9,930 bases of DNA from an uncultured Terrimonas sp. (GCA_946886925.1 CAMPJQ010000055.1:1-9930); one strand, 5' to 3'. Counted from the stretch's first letter, positions 1-7,520 are shown. The notes: generated from the sequence alone by a model not told the origin. Numbers and translations are program-made.

Positions 1-1
1 G

Positions 2-97
2 CATGACGCCGGGGCCGGCGATAACCATTTATTTCAAAGATTTTTCCTTTTCTTTGTAAGGAACGGTGCTGTATATGGAGCAAAAAAATTATTTTAG
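2..97 (+). CDS. Possible C-terminal tail of an upstream gene (partial)
   Basis: One frame is open from the left edge for 31 codons to a TAG at 95-97 and would encode a tail ending LFQRFFLFFVRNGAVYGAKKLF-like text (aromatic and basic, as in the end of a membrane-associated protein). The stop lies 23 bases before the hydrolase ATG at 121, a spacing that would fit an operon. I do not recognise a family. A second frame is also open from the edge, with a stop at 57-59. On the minus strand an ATG at 28 would begin a protein MVIAGPGVM, so a divergent gene is an alternative. The first 20 bases are very GC-rich (17 of 20), unlike what follows. Only the openness of the frame is seen; that it is a gene is inference. 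Confidence 0.25.
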   Translation, partial: HDAGAGDNHLFQRFFLFFVRNGAVYGAKKLF

Positions 98-120
98 CAA
101 TTAATTGAGGTATGAACAGG

Positions 121-900
121 ATGAGTTACGAAATTAAACAAGATGGCAAATTCAAATATGTTGAGGAAGGCAACGGTGAAACGTTGATTTTACTCCATGG
201 CCTCTTTGGGGCGCTTAGTAATTTTGGTGACCTTATTGAATATTTCCGCCGCCAGTATAAAGTGGTTGTACCCATACTTCCGTTGCTGGAGCTTGATTTG
301 CTGCACACTTCTGTTGGCGGAATAGAAAAATTTGTTCATAAGTTTATAGAATACAAATCCTATTCAAATATTCATCTTTTGGGTAATTCCCTGGGTGGGC
401 ATGTGGCTTTGCTTTATGTTTTGAAACATCCCGAAAACATTAAATCACTCATACTTACCGGCAGTTCTGGACTGTTTGAAAGCGGGATGGGGGATACTTA
501 TCCCAAACGGGGCGACTATGAGTACATCAGGACCAAAACAGAGCTCACTTTTTATGATCCCAAAATGGCCACTAAAGAGCTGGTAGATGAAGTATTTGAA
601 ATTACTTCCAACAGGTTAAAAGTGATAAAGATTATTGCATTGGCTAAAAGTGCTATCCGCAATAACCTGGGCGAAGAGCTGAATGAAATTAAACAACCTA
701 CTTTACTGGTTTGGGGAAACAATGATACCATTACTCCTCCCTTCGTTGGCAAAGAATTCAACCGCCTTATTCCAAACAGTGAATTGCATTTTATTGATCA
801 GTGCGGACATGCGCCTATGATGGAGGTACCCGATGAGTTTAACAAAATTTTGCACCAGTTTCTCACAAAATTGAACGAACCTGCAGCGGTAACCGGTTAA
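121..900 (+). CDS. Alpha/beta-fold hydrolase
   Basis: This is a single-domain alpha/beta hydrolase of 259 residues, probably cytoplasmic since no signal peptide is visible. Numbering from the ATG at 121, the HG oxyanion-hole motif lies in LLHGLFG (about 24-30). The nucleophile elbow GNSLGG places the serine at 90, WGNNDTITPP gives the acid Asp202, and CGHAPM gives His230, so the catalytic triad is complete. The lid between the elbow and the acid is ordinary in size. The family hydrolyses ester or related bonds; the substrate cannot be read from the sequence. An ATG three codons upstream (112) is also possible. I prefer 121 because the GAGG at 107-110 is well spaced from it but almost touches 112, and because the protein then starts directly with MSYEIKQ. 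It leads a same-strand run with the CBS, Omp85-like and nadK genes. Family assignment is secure; specific function is unknown. Confidence 0.9.
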   Translation: MSYEIKQDGKFKYVEEGNGETLILLHGLFGALSNFGDLIEYFRRQYKVVVPILPLLELDLLHTSVGGIEKFVHKFIEYKSYSNIHLLGNSLGGHVALLYVLKHPENIKSLILTGSSGLFESGMGDTYPKRGDYEYIRTKTELTFYDPKMATKELVDEVFEITSNRLKVIKIIALAKSAIRNNLGEELNEIKQPTLLVWGNNDTITPPFVGKEFNRLIPNSELHFIDQCGHAPMMEVPDEFNKILHQFLTKLNEPAAVTG

Positions 901-935
901 TTTGCATCTATACTGTATAAGAAAATGTACTTCTT

Positions 936-1595
936 ATGTTTGCAGGAGAACTTATATCACAGAACATTCCCATTTTGCATTTGGATGACAGTGCGGCTAA
1001 AGCATTGCAGGAGATGAATGATTTTCATGTATCTCACCTGCCTGTTGCTGATGAAGATAAATACCTGGGCCTGATAAGCGAGGATAATTTATTGGACAAC
1101 GATGAAAGCAGCACAATGGGAAGCCTGAAAGGGATTTTTACCGCCCCTTTTGTACGCGAAAACGACTTTTTTTTATTGGCTGTAAAACGTGCAAAAGACC
1201 TTCATTTATCTGTGGTGCCGGTAATAACTGAACGGTATGAATTATTAGGTGCTATTGGCCAAGACGATCTGTTCAGACATTTGGCTGTTTTTGCCGGTAT
1301 CGAAGAACAGGGGGGCATTATTATCCTTGAAATGGAGAAGAGCGATTTTTCGGCGGGAGAATTAAACAGGCTGATTGAATCGAACGATGCTTACATTACA
1401 CAACTCAATAGTTTTTTCGATACAACTTCCCAACACCTTACTATTACCATCCGCATTAACAAGGCCGAGATATCGGATATTATAGCAACCCTGCAACGTC
1501 ATGAGTATCATATAAAATATTATTATGGCGAAGAGCTTTACCAGAATGAATTACAGAATAACTTTGTTCATTTAATGAATTATCTTAATATTTAA
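936..1595 (+). CDS. CBS-pair protein with ACT-like C-terminal domain
   Basis: This soluble protein has 219 residues. The first half holds two CBS repeats, about 6-56 (HVSHLPVADEDKYLGLISED) and 66-118 (SVVPVITERYELLGAIGQDD), each with the usual hydrophobic strand, valine-proline turn and closing G-x-I/L-s/g-x-D segment. CBS pairs usually bind adenine nucleotides or related ligands and regulate an attached or partner protein. The second half, about 124-199, reads as strand, helix, two strands, helix, strand (GGIIILEMEKSDF, AGELNRLIE, AYITQLNSFF, HLTITIRIN, ISDIIATLQRH, YHIKYYYG). That order matches an ACT-type ferredoxin fold, another ligand-binding regulatory domain. There is no catalytic domain, so a sensor or adaptor role is inferred. 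The gap from the hydrolase is 35 bases. A weak promoter-like pair (TTG at 871-873, TTAATTTG at 897-904) lies across the end of the hydrolase gene. No Shine-Dalgarno is visible before the ATG. The CBS call is firm; the ACT call is structural inference. Confidence 0.85.
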   Translation: MFAGELISQNIPILHLDDSAAKALQEMNDFHVSHLPVADEDKYLGLISEDNLLDNDESSTMGSLKGIFTAPFVRENDFFLLAVKRAKDLHLSVVPVITERYELLGAIGQDDLFRHLAVFAGIEEQGGIIILEMEKSDFSAGELNRLIESNDAYITQLNSFFDTTSQHLTITIRINKAEISDIIATLQRHEYHIKYYYGEELYQNELQNNFVHLMNYLNI

Positions 1596-1623
1596 TTCGG
1601 CACCAGTTATAGAACGAATAAAA

Positions 1624-1652
1624 TTGTGTAATACTCCTGTTTTAGTTCTTTG
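1624..1652 (+). promoter_or_regulatory. Weak candidate promoter before the Omp85-like gene
   Basis: A TTG at 1624-1626 is followed after 18 bases by GTTCTTTG (1645-1652), which matches the Bacteroidota -7 box TAnnTTTG only in its TTTG half. The spacing is right for the major sigma factor of this phylum. Transcription would start near 1658, leaving a leader of about 28 bases before the ATG at 1686. If real, it argues against the TTG start at 1650, which lies inside the box. Confidence 0.25.
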
Positions 1653-1685
1653 GTCACAAAAACAATATATACATCAATAGAGCGG

Positions 1686-3116
1686 ATGAGGGTACTGTAT
1701 AAATACGTGTTATTGTGCGGGATGGTGCTTTGCTTTTTTCAATGTCTGTTAGCCCAGGAAAAAGAGGAAATACCCCATGAAGATGACAACGTGCTGAAGT
1801 CATCATTTCTTACTATACGTGATATTATCATTACCGGCAATAAAATTACCAAAACCTATATTATTGCAAGGGAAATACCCATGAAGGAAAATGGTCAATA
1901 CTCCATTTCGGATATACTTAAAAACCTTCCGCGCTCAAAGCAAAATTTAATTAATACAGGGCTGTTTATTGATGTTACAGTTGATTTTTCCAATTGGTTC
2001 AATGATTCGATGGACATTGTTATTGATGTAAAGGAAAGATGGTATTATTTTCCTGTTCCTTATTTCAAACCTGTTGACCGCAATTTTAATGTTTGGATCA
2101 ATGAATACGGTGCCAGCCTGGCCAGAGTAAACTACGGCATTAAACTCATTGGTAATAATGTAAGTGGCAGAAACGATAAGCTAAATATATGGCTCATTAC
2201 CGGATATTCAAAGCAGGTACTGCTTAACTATACAGCGCCTTATTTTGATAATTCATTAAAAAACGGCATGAGCGTTGACTTCCAGTTTTCGCAAAATAAA
2301 GAGCTTAATTATACTACGGAAAACAATAAGCAGATATTTTATAAGGATGAAAGCAGGTTTGTAACCGAAAAATTGCGGGTAGGCCTGGGCTACAGTTACC
2401 GTACCGGCTATATAAGGAGGCATAACGTAAAGTTGAGCTATAATGTCAACAAGATCAATGATTCAGTATTAAGCCTCAACCCGGAATATTATGGAAATAA
2501 TACAAAGGAAGTAAAGTATCCCGAACTCAATTATCAATACCAGTATTTCAATGTCAATTATATTCCCTTTCCGTTGAAAGGTTTTCAGGGGGAATTTTCT
2601 TTCATGAAAAGAGGCATTACCAAAGACATGAACCTGTGGGAATTTTCTGCAAAAGCAGGGAAATACTGGGAATTGTTTCCCAAATATTATTTTTCGGTAC
2701 AGGGTGTAGCAACCGTAAAACTGCCTTTCGAGCAGCCTTATTTCAACCAGCAAATGATGGGCTATGGCGATATGTTTATGCGCGGGCTGGAGTATTACGT
2801 GGTAGATGGGGTTGCCGGCGGCATGTCTAAAATAACATTGAGAAGGGAAATATGGAGTCCTAAATTAAAAACGGGACTAAAATCGAGGTCTTACGGGGTT
2901 ATTCCTTTTAAATTTTACCTGAAAACATATGGTGATCTGGGATATGTATACAGTAAAAAAGTGCTGGGTGCTAACCCGCTCAATAACCGCTTATTGTATA
3001 CCGGTGGTGTGGGGCTGGATATGCTGTCTATTTACGATCTTACCCTTTTCCTGGAATATAGCTTTAACCAGTTAGGTGAAAACGGCCTATTTTTACAGGC
3101 CCGTCTTGGTTTTTAG
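1686..3116 (+). CDS. Omp85-type outer-membrane protein, single POTRA-like domain
   Basis: This exported protein of 476 residues is built like a compact Omp85 family member. Numbering from the ATG at 1686, a Sec signal peptide covers about 1-23 and ends CLLA before QEKEE. One POTRA-like domain follows (about 41-119), with the typical opening TIRDIIITGNKITK, the NTGLFIDVTV strand and the closing IDVKERWYYFP. The rest, about 125-476, is rich in alternating aromatic and polar strands, contains an RG motif in MFMRGLEYYVV (Arg366) resembling the conserved loop-6 RG of Omp85 barrels, and ends LFLQARLGF. That terminal aromatic is the usual beta-barrel assembly signal. Omp85 proteins insert or translocate proteins at the outer membrane. 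BamA normally carries five POTRA domains, so this is more like a TamA/TpsB-style or patatin-type short member than BamA. An in-frame TTG at 1650 would bury the signal peptide behind 12 residues. The stop is 14 bases before nadK, suggesting one transcript. Confidence 0.8.
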   Translation: MRVLYKYVLLCGMVLCFFQCLLAQEKEEIPHEDDNVLKSSFLTIRDIIITGNKITKTYIIAREIPMKENGQYSISDILKNLPRSKQNLINTGLFIDVTVDFSNWFNDSMDIVIDVKERWYYFPVPYFKPVDRNFNVWINEYGASLARVNYGIKLIGNNVSGRNDKLNIWLITGYSKQVLLNYTAPYFDNSLKNGMSVDFQFSQNKELNYTTENNKQIFYKDESRFVTEKLRVGLGYSYRTGYIRRHNVKLSYNVNKINDSVLSLNPEYYGNNTKEVKYPELNYQYQYFNVNYIPFPLKGFQGEFSFMKRGITKDMNLWEFSAKAGKYWELFPKYYFSVQGVATVKLPFEQPYFNQQMMGYGDMFMRGLEYYVVDGVAGGMSKITLRREIWSPKLKTGLKSRSYGVIPFKFYLKTYGDLGYVYSKKVLGANPLNNRLLYTGGVGLDMLSIYDLTLFLEYSFNQLGENGLFLQARLGF

Positions 3117-3130
3117 AAAATACTATACTG

Positions 3131-4006
3131 ATGAAAATTGCGATATACAGCCGTGGTGGTGAAACCGTTAGGCAGGAAGATCTTATGCTGCTCTTAAATG
3201 AACTGGAGAAGCAAAAGATATCATGCTATATACATCATGATTTTTTTGAACAGGTCAAACATCTTTTCCAATCCAATCAATATCCCACATTTGTTGATGC
3301 AGGCGACCTGGATGACAGTTTTGAGTGTGTTATAAGTATGGGAGGCGATGGTACCTTGTTAGATACATTAACTTTTATAAGGGATAGTGATATTCCTGTA
3401 CTGGGTATTAATTTCGGCCGACTGGGATTTTTGGCTACTATTGGTAAGCATGAACTCACCAATACTGTAACCGCATTGGTTAATCGTACTTATGTTGTAG
3501 ACAAAAGAAGCCTTATTCACCTGGATGCCAATATCCCCCTTTTTGGTAAAACGCCTTATGCACTTAATGAATTCGCCATCCACAAAAGAGATACTTCTTC
3601 CATGATTAAGATCCATACCTATCTCAATGGCGAGTTTTTAAACACCTATTGGGCGGATGGAATAATTGTATCTACACCTACCGGATCAACAGGGTATTCG
3701 TTAAGTTGTAACGGACCAATATTATTTCCCGAATCCGGAAGCTTTATCATAACACCTGTAGCTCCTCATAATCTTAACGTTAGGCCCATAGTAATACCCG
3801 ATGATAGCATTGTTTCTTTTGAAATAGAAGGACGAACAGATCAATTTATATGTGCGCTGGATTCCCGCCGTGAAATTGTGAATAAAGACATACAGTTAGC
3901 CGTTAAAAAAGAAGCGTTTACGATAGGATTGCTGCGGTTGAACGAAAACAGTTACTTACAAACCCTCAGAAGCAAGCTTTCCTGGGGGCTTGACAAAAGA
4001 AATTGA
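3131..4006 (+). CDS. nadK: NAD kinase
   Basis: This cytoplasmic enzyme phosphorylates NAD to NADP using ATP or polyphosphate, the committed step of NADP synthesis. The 291-residue protein is full length for the family. The signature GGDGT lies at 71-75, with the catalytic Asp73, followed by GINFGRLGFLA (92-102). The NE pair at 146-147 (ALNEFAIHK) and ADGIIVSTPTGSTGYSLS (175-192) form the NAD-binding, glycine-rich motifs. LDSRR (243-247) follows, and the end YLQTLRSKLSWGLDKRN is characteristic of Bacteroidota NAD kinases as I recall them. The start at 3131 gives a normal first beta strand (MKIAIYSRGGE). It sits 14 bases after the Omp85-like gene, so the two are probably co-transcribed. There is no obvious terminator after it; the next gene appears to have its own promoter. 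Confidence 0.97.
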   Translation: MKIAIYSRGGETVRQEDLMLLLNELEKQKISCYIHHDFFEQVKHLFQSNQYPTFVDAGDLDDSFECVISMGGDGTLLDTLTFIRDSDIPVLGINFGRLGFLATIGKHELTNTVTALVNRTYVVDKRSLIHLDANIPLFGKTPYALNEFAIHKRDTSSMIKIHTYLNGEFLNTYWADGIIVSTPTGSTGYSLSCNGPILFPESGSFIITPVAPHNLNVRPIVIPDDSIVSFEIEGRTDQFICALDSRREIVNKDIQLAVKKEAFTIGLLRLNENSYLQTLRSKLSWGLDKRN

Positions 4007-4051
4007 GCCTTATTTTCTATTAAGATTTCATTAAAATCAATCACAATATCA

Positions 4052-4080
4052 TTGACATTAGCTACTAATCCTGTATTTTG
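4052..4080 (+). promoter_or_regulatory. Candidate promoter for the DUF6089/PorG-like gene
   Basis: TTGAC at 4052-4056 and GTATTTTG at 4073-4080 are separated by 18 bases counted from the end of TTG. They resemble the -33 TTG and -7 TAnnTTTG elements of the Bacteroidota major sigma factor, the -7 box being imperfect. Transcription would begin near 4086-4090, giving a leader of about 90 bases that contains the short reading frame 4108-4176. The match is by eye; the start site is inferred. Confidence 0.45.
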
Positions 4081-4107
4081 CATTACTTAACGGGGTGGTA
4101 CGATACG

Positions 4108-4176
4108 ATGTTCAGATGCGTATTAAATTGTTTCAACTTTAGCGATGAGTGTTTTGTAAAACAAATTTTGTATTGA
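4108..4176 (+). other. Short upstream reading frame overlapping the DUF6089 start
   Basis: An ATG at 4108 opens a 22-codon frame beginning MFRCVLNCFNF and containing three cysteines. Its TGA (4174-4176) overlaps the ATG of the next gene as TGATG. A G-rich stretch GGGGTGG (4092-4098) lies at ribosome-binding distance before it. Such an arrangement permits translational coupling: ribosomes ending the short frame could restart on the barrel gene, which has no visible Shine-Dalgarno of its own. The frame could also be chance in a leader region; there is no homology evidence. Confidence 0.3.
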
Positions 4177-5030
4177 TGAAGAAGTTATTCGTATCAATTT
4201 TCTGTATAGCCTTTTTTTCATCTTCAATGGCACAGGTAGACGGCGTTGTGCAGGAAGGTGAATTTGGGGTTACGGTGGGTGCCGCACATTATTTTGGCGA
4301 CATCAATACCAACGCATCACTAAACCGCCCAAAGCCGGCACTGGGTGTTTTTTTTCGTAAACAGTTTGGAGAATACATCGCATTACGTCTTGGGGTACAC
4401 TATGCACAAATAGGGTATTCTGATATTTATAGCAAGAACGATTTTCAAAAAAGAAGGAACCTCAGTTTTAACAGTAATCTTTGGGAAGCAACCATCCAGG
4501 GAGATTTTAACTTTATGCGCTTTGTGCCTGGAGAGCCTTTCTTAAACTTTACTCCATATGTTACGCTTGGTGTAGGCGCTTTTAACTACGATCCCTACGC
4601 ATATTTACAGGGTAAAAAATATTTTTTGCGAACTTTAGGTACAGAGGGTCAGGGTTCATCTCTGTATCCCGCACGTAAACCGTATAGCGCCGTAGCTTTT
4701 TGCATGCCACTGGGTATGGGCTTTAAATACAATATTAATCCCAATATTAATTTCTCTTTTGAAGTGGCTTACCGGTTTACTACCTCCGATTATATAGATG
4801 ATGTAAGTACTTATTATTATCCTGATGCATTTGCAACCACCCTGCCTGGCGGTGCGCTTACTCCATGGTATTTATTGCAGGATCGTTCCTATGAAACCGG
4901 AGATGGTGTAAGGATAGGCACAAAATCCCGCCAGAGAGGATTCAGGAATCAAACAGATGCATATGTGATAGCAGAAGTGGGATTGGCATTTACGCTCACT
5001 TCTTATAGATGTCCAACGGCAACACCATAA
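4176..5030 (+). CDS. DUF6089 outer-membrane beta-barrel, PorG-like
   Basis: This exported protein has 284 residues. Numbering from the ATG at 4176, the signal peptide is about 1-19 (cut after SSSMA, before QVDG). The mature part begins with strands EFGVTVGAAHYFGDINT and RPKPALGVFFRKQF, then RLGVHYAQIGYSDI, RRNLSFNSNLWEATIQ and the glycine-rich strand YVTLGVGAFNYDP. After a charged middle it has FSFEVAYRFTTSDYIDDVS, the RSYETGDGVRIGTKSRQRG segment (about 238-255) and a last strand AEVGLAFTLTSYRCP. This order matches the DUF6089 family, an outer-membrane barrel limited to Bacteroidota. To my recollection the T9SS protein PorG belongs to the same group and is often encoded near nadK. A structural role in type IX secretion is therefore plausible but inferred. 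An in-frame GTG at 4149 would place nine residues before the signal peptide, so I reject it. The downstream partners I would expect (uppS, bamA) are absent. Confidence 0.82.
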   Translation: MKKLFVSIFCIAFFSSSMAQVDGVVQEGEFGVTVGAAHYFGDINTNASLNRPKPALGVFFRKQFGEYIALRLGVHYAQIGYSDIYSKNDFQKRRNLSFNSNLWEATIQGDFNFMRFVPGEPFLNFTPYVTLGVGAFNYDPYAYLQGKKYFLRTLGTEGQGSSLYPARKPYSAVAFCMPLGMGFKYNINPNINFSFEVAYRFTTSDYIDDVSTYYYPDAFATTLPGGALTPWYLLQDRSYETGDGVRIGTKSRQRGFRNQTDAYVIAEVGLAFTLTSYRCPTATP

Positions 5031-5140
5031 GCTATTGATGAATGCTTTATTCTGCCTAAATACTGATCAGAGATTCATTTCGTTGATTTGTATTTTCAAC
5101 ACTTCAATTTAACCAGTCCATTATTCCCTTCATTATCACC

Positions 5141-5148
5141 TAATTTTA
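5141..5148 (+). promoter_or_regulatory. Weak -7-like box before the FUSC gene
   Basis: TAATTTTA matches TAnnTTTG in all but the last base. No TTG is found at the proper distance upstream, so this is a half-site only. If used, transcription would start near 5155, which would make the ATG at 5156 leaderless and favours the ATG at 5177 as the start. Confidence 0.2.
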
Positions 5149-5176
5149 CCTGCAAATGCTGCGTACAATTCCAGGT

Positions 5177-7408
5177 ATGAATTATGTGACCGAGTTTAAG
5201 AAATTTATAACCGGGCAATATCTTACAAAAGGGCTGAGAATTACGGTAGGGGCAATTTTGCCTGCCTGGATTTTATACAAGTTCAACCTGCTTTCCGTTG
5301 GTATTGCATTGCCATTGGGGGCTTTAATGGTTAGCCTTACCGACTCGCCCGGACCGATTCATCACCGCAGGAATGGGATGTTGGCCAGTAATATCCTCAA
5401 TTTTATTGTTGCTATCATTATCGGGTACACACGCAATTACCCCTGGTTGCTGGCCGCAGAACTTACTGTATTAAGCTTTTTTCTCTCCTTTATCGGTATT
5501 TATGGCAACCGCACCAATGCCATCGGACTTATTGCCATTATTGTAATTGTACTTAATATTGACGTACATTATGCGCAGGAGCGGGTAATCAGCGATGCCC
5601 TTTTTATGCTGGGGGGAGGCATTTGGTATATGCTGCTAAGTCTTTTGCTGTATTCGTTAAAACCGTATCGCCTTATTCAGCAGGCGCTGGGGGAATGCAT
5701 TATGCTTACCGCCTCATACCTTAAAACAAAATCAAAATTATACAAGAGCCATGTGGTATATGATGAAGTGTATAAAGAACTTCTTCCCCTGCAAATAAGC
5801 ATACATCACCAGCAGGAACAATTGAGGGAATTGTTATTCAAAGCAAGAGGGTTTACCAGGGAGTCTACCACGAGGGGACGGATTTTATTGATGATGTTCA
5901 TTGATTCGGTTGACCTGTTTGAGCAGGTGATGACATCACAACAAAATTATAAATCCCTTCATGAATATTTTAAAGAAGGAAATATTCTGGAGCAATTCAG
6001 GCAGCTTATCCTGGAAGCTGCAAATGAATTGGATAAAATAGGATTGGTTATTCAAAGCGGATTTCCATCAAGAGATACAGACAGCTTAAACACGCTTATC
6101 AAAGAAACGGAGGATGCGTTTGTAGCATACAGGAATTCCGTTCTGGAGCCCGATAACTTAGAAGGCTTTATCAGTCTCAGGCATATATTGAATTCCGTAA
6201 AGGATATTGCTGATCGTATAAAACGCCTGCACAAATACACAGCTTACAGCAGCGAAGCCGACAAGGAAATAAAACACGAAATAGATGCTGAGCACTTCGT
6301 TTCACGCCAGGAATTTGACCCCAAGTTGCTTGCAGAGAATTTTTCACTGAAGTCCAATATATTTCGTCACTCTTTAAGGGTTAGCCTGTGTGTTTTGGCC
6401 GGATATATTATTGCGCAGTTTCTTCCTTTTGGCCACGGCTACTGGATACTTTTAACTATTGTTACCATATTAAAACCTGCATACAGCATCAGCAAAAAGC
6501 GAAATGTGGAACGGCTGCTGGGTACATTAACCGGTGCAGGAGCGGGGTTTTTATTGCTGTACAATGTGCAAACCGATACTGTGCTGTTTGGTGCGATGAT
6601 CATAACAATGATCATTGGCTATAGTTTTCTGCAGATCCAGTATTCAATAAGCGTGGCGGCCATTACAATATATGTACTGCTTGCTTTTCACTTTCTGCAC
6701 CCTGCAGATTTCAAAAGCCTGGCAACAGACCGTGTAATAGACACGGCTATAGGATCAGCTATTTCTTTTACAGCTGCTTTGTTCTTTTTACCAAAGTGGG
6801 AGCAGGAGCAGGTAAATGAATATATTCATAAATTAATGGAAGCCAACCTTCAATATTTTAGTACGGTGGCCCGTGCATTTTATGCAGTTGCGCCGGAGAT
6901 CAATGTATATAAAATAGCACGAAAAGACACTTATGTGGCTTTGGCCAATCTTTCAGATGCTTTCCAACGCCTGTTATCGGAACCTAAACACAAAACAAGG
7001 CAGGCTCAATTACTGCACCACCTGGTGGTAGGTAATCATATGCTTACCTCTCATATTGCCACCCTGGGTATATACATGCAATCCCTGGCGCCAAGGTATC
7101 ATTCCGATGCATTTAAATCTGTAGCAGACAGCATAGAATGGCAAATGCAAAGAGGTATCGCCTTGTCTCAAAACAGCGGGACCGGAGTAACAGATCTGAC
7201 AGAAAAAGGGTTTGCGCAGATACGTGACATTATACAGGGTCTTTTAACACAAAGAGTGTCTGAATTAACAGAAGGATCGGCAAACAGCAACGTAAGAAAA
7301 ACACTGTCGGGCTTTAAAACCATAACCGATCAGTTTGAATTGATTTATACCATAACAATTGACATCAATAATGTGCTTAAAAAATTAAAAATTGTTATTG
7401 ATAAATGA
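5177..7408 (+). CDS. FUSC family inner-membrane protein (YccS/YhfK-like)
   Basis: This is a large inner-membrane protein of 743 residues with the two-half design of the FUSC/YccS family. Numbering from 5177, a first block of hydrophobic helices spans about 20-161 and contains the short motif MVSLTDSPGPIHHRRNG. A mainly helical, charged soluble segment follows (about 165-395). A second membrane block spans about 398-538 and carries the FUSC signature WILLTIVTILKPAYSISKKR and RLLGTLTGAGAGFLL. The C-terminal 200 residues are soluble and helical. The family resembles aromatic-acid and fusaric-acid efflux proteins; members of the YccS branch have no proven substrate, so transport is inferred. An ATG at 5156 adds seven residues (MLRTIPG); I choose 5177 because MNYVTEFKKF looks like the family start as I recall it. 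Neither start has a good ribosome site. The gene stands alone between gaps of 146 and 265 bases. Confidence 0.88.
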   Translation: MNYVTEFKKFITGQYLTKGLRITVGAILPAWILYKFNLLSVGIALPLGALMVSLTDSPGPIHHRRNGMLASNILNFIVAIIIGYTRNYPWLLAAELTVLSFFLSFIGIYGNRTNAIGLIAIIVIVLNIDVHYAQERVISDALFMLGGGIWYMLLSLLLYSLKPYRLIQQALGECIMLTASYLKTKSKLYKSHVVYDEVYKELLPLQISIHHQQEQLRELLFKARGFTRESTTRGRILLMMFIDSVDLFEQVMTSQQNYKSLHEYFKEGNILEQFRQLILEAANELDKIGLVIQSGFPSRDTDSLNTLIKETEDAFVAYRNSVLEPDNLEGFISLRHILNSVKDIADRIKRLHKYTAYSSEADKEIKHEIDAEHFVSRQEFDPKLLAENFSLKSNIFRHSLRVSLCVLAGYIIAQFLPFGHGYWILLTIVTILKPAYSISKKRNVERLLGTLTGAGAGFLLLYNVQTDTVLFGAMIITMIIGYSFLQIQYSISVAAITIYVLLAFHFLHPADFKSLATDRVIDTAIGSAISFTAALFFLPKWEQEQVNEYIHKLMEANLQYFSTVARAFYAVAPEINVYKIARKDTYVALANLSDAFQRLLSEPKHKTRQAQLLHHLVVGNHMLTSHIATLGIYMQSLAPRYHSDAFKSVADSIEWQMQRGIALSQNSGTGVTDLTEKGFAQIRDIIQGLLTQRVSELTEGSANSNVRKTLSGFKTITDQFELIYTITIDINNVLKKLKIVIDK

Positions 7409-7520
7409 TAAAGCCCCTGAATATTTTAACTAAATCGTATATTTAAAGAATAACTTACATCTCGTGTTTCAAATCTGTTAATGTATGTCAAAACAAAGCA
7501 GCAATTGCATCCCGGATTCG

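Noticed and set aside
75..104. Nine-codon frame before the hydrolase (MEQKNYFSN)
   Set aside because: Very short, not overlapping the next start and without a ribosome site; probably chance.
1593..1606. AATTCGGCACCAG resembles a cDNA-library linker, raising the thought of a cloning artefact
   Set aside because: The match is partial, genes on both sides are intact with normal spacing, and a short match like this is likely by chance.
2636..2830. A 64-codon plus-strand frame within the Omp85-like gene
   Set aside because: It overlaps the barrel region, whose own frame has clear family motifs; the composition is that of an out-of-frame shadow.
3973..3992. CAAGC/GCTTG hairpin near the end of nadK
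   Set aside because: It lies within the conserved C-terminal codons of NAD kinase and lacks a T tract, so it is not a convincing terminator.
4024..4038. Inverted repeat GATTT-CATTA-AAATC upstream of the barrel gene, a possible operator
   Set aside because: Five-base AT-rich arms are expected by chance in this composition, and no regulator or second copy supports it.
5082..5100. GTTGA/TCAAC hairpin after the DUF6089 gene, a possible terminator
   Set aside because: The stem has only five pairs, the loop is nine bases and no T tract follows.
6388..6624. A 78-codon plus-strand frame with several cysteines inside the FUSC gene
   Set aside because: It lies wholly within the second membrane block of a well-supported gene in another frame and has no ribosome site or recognisable motif.
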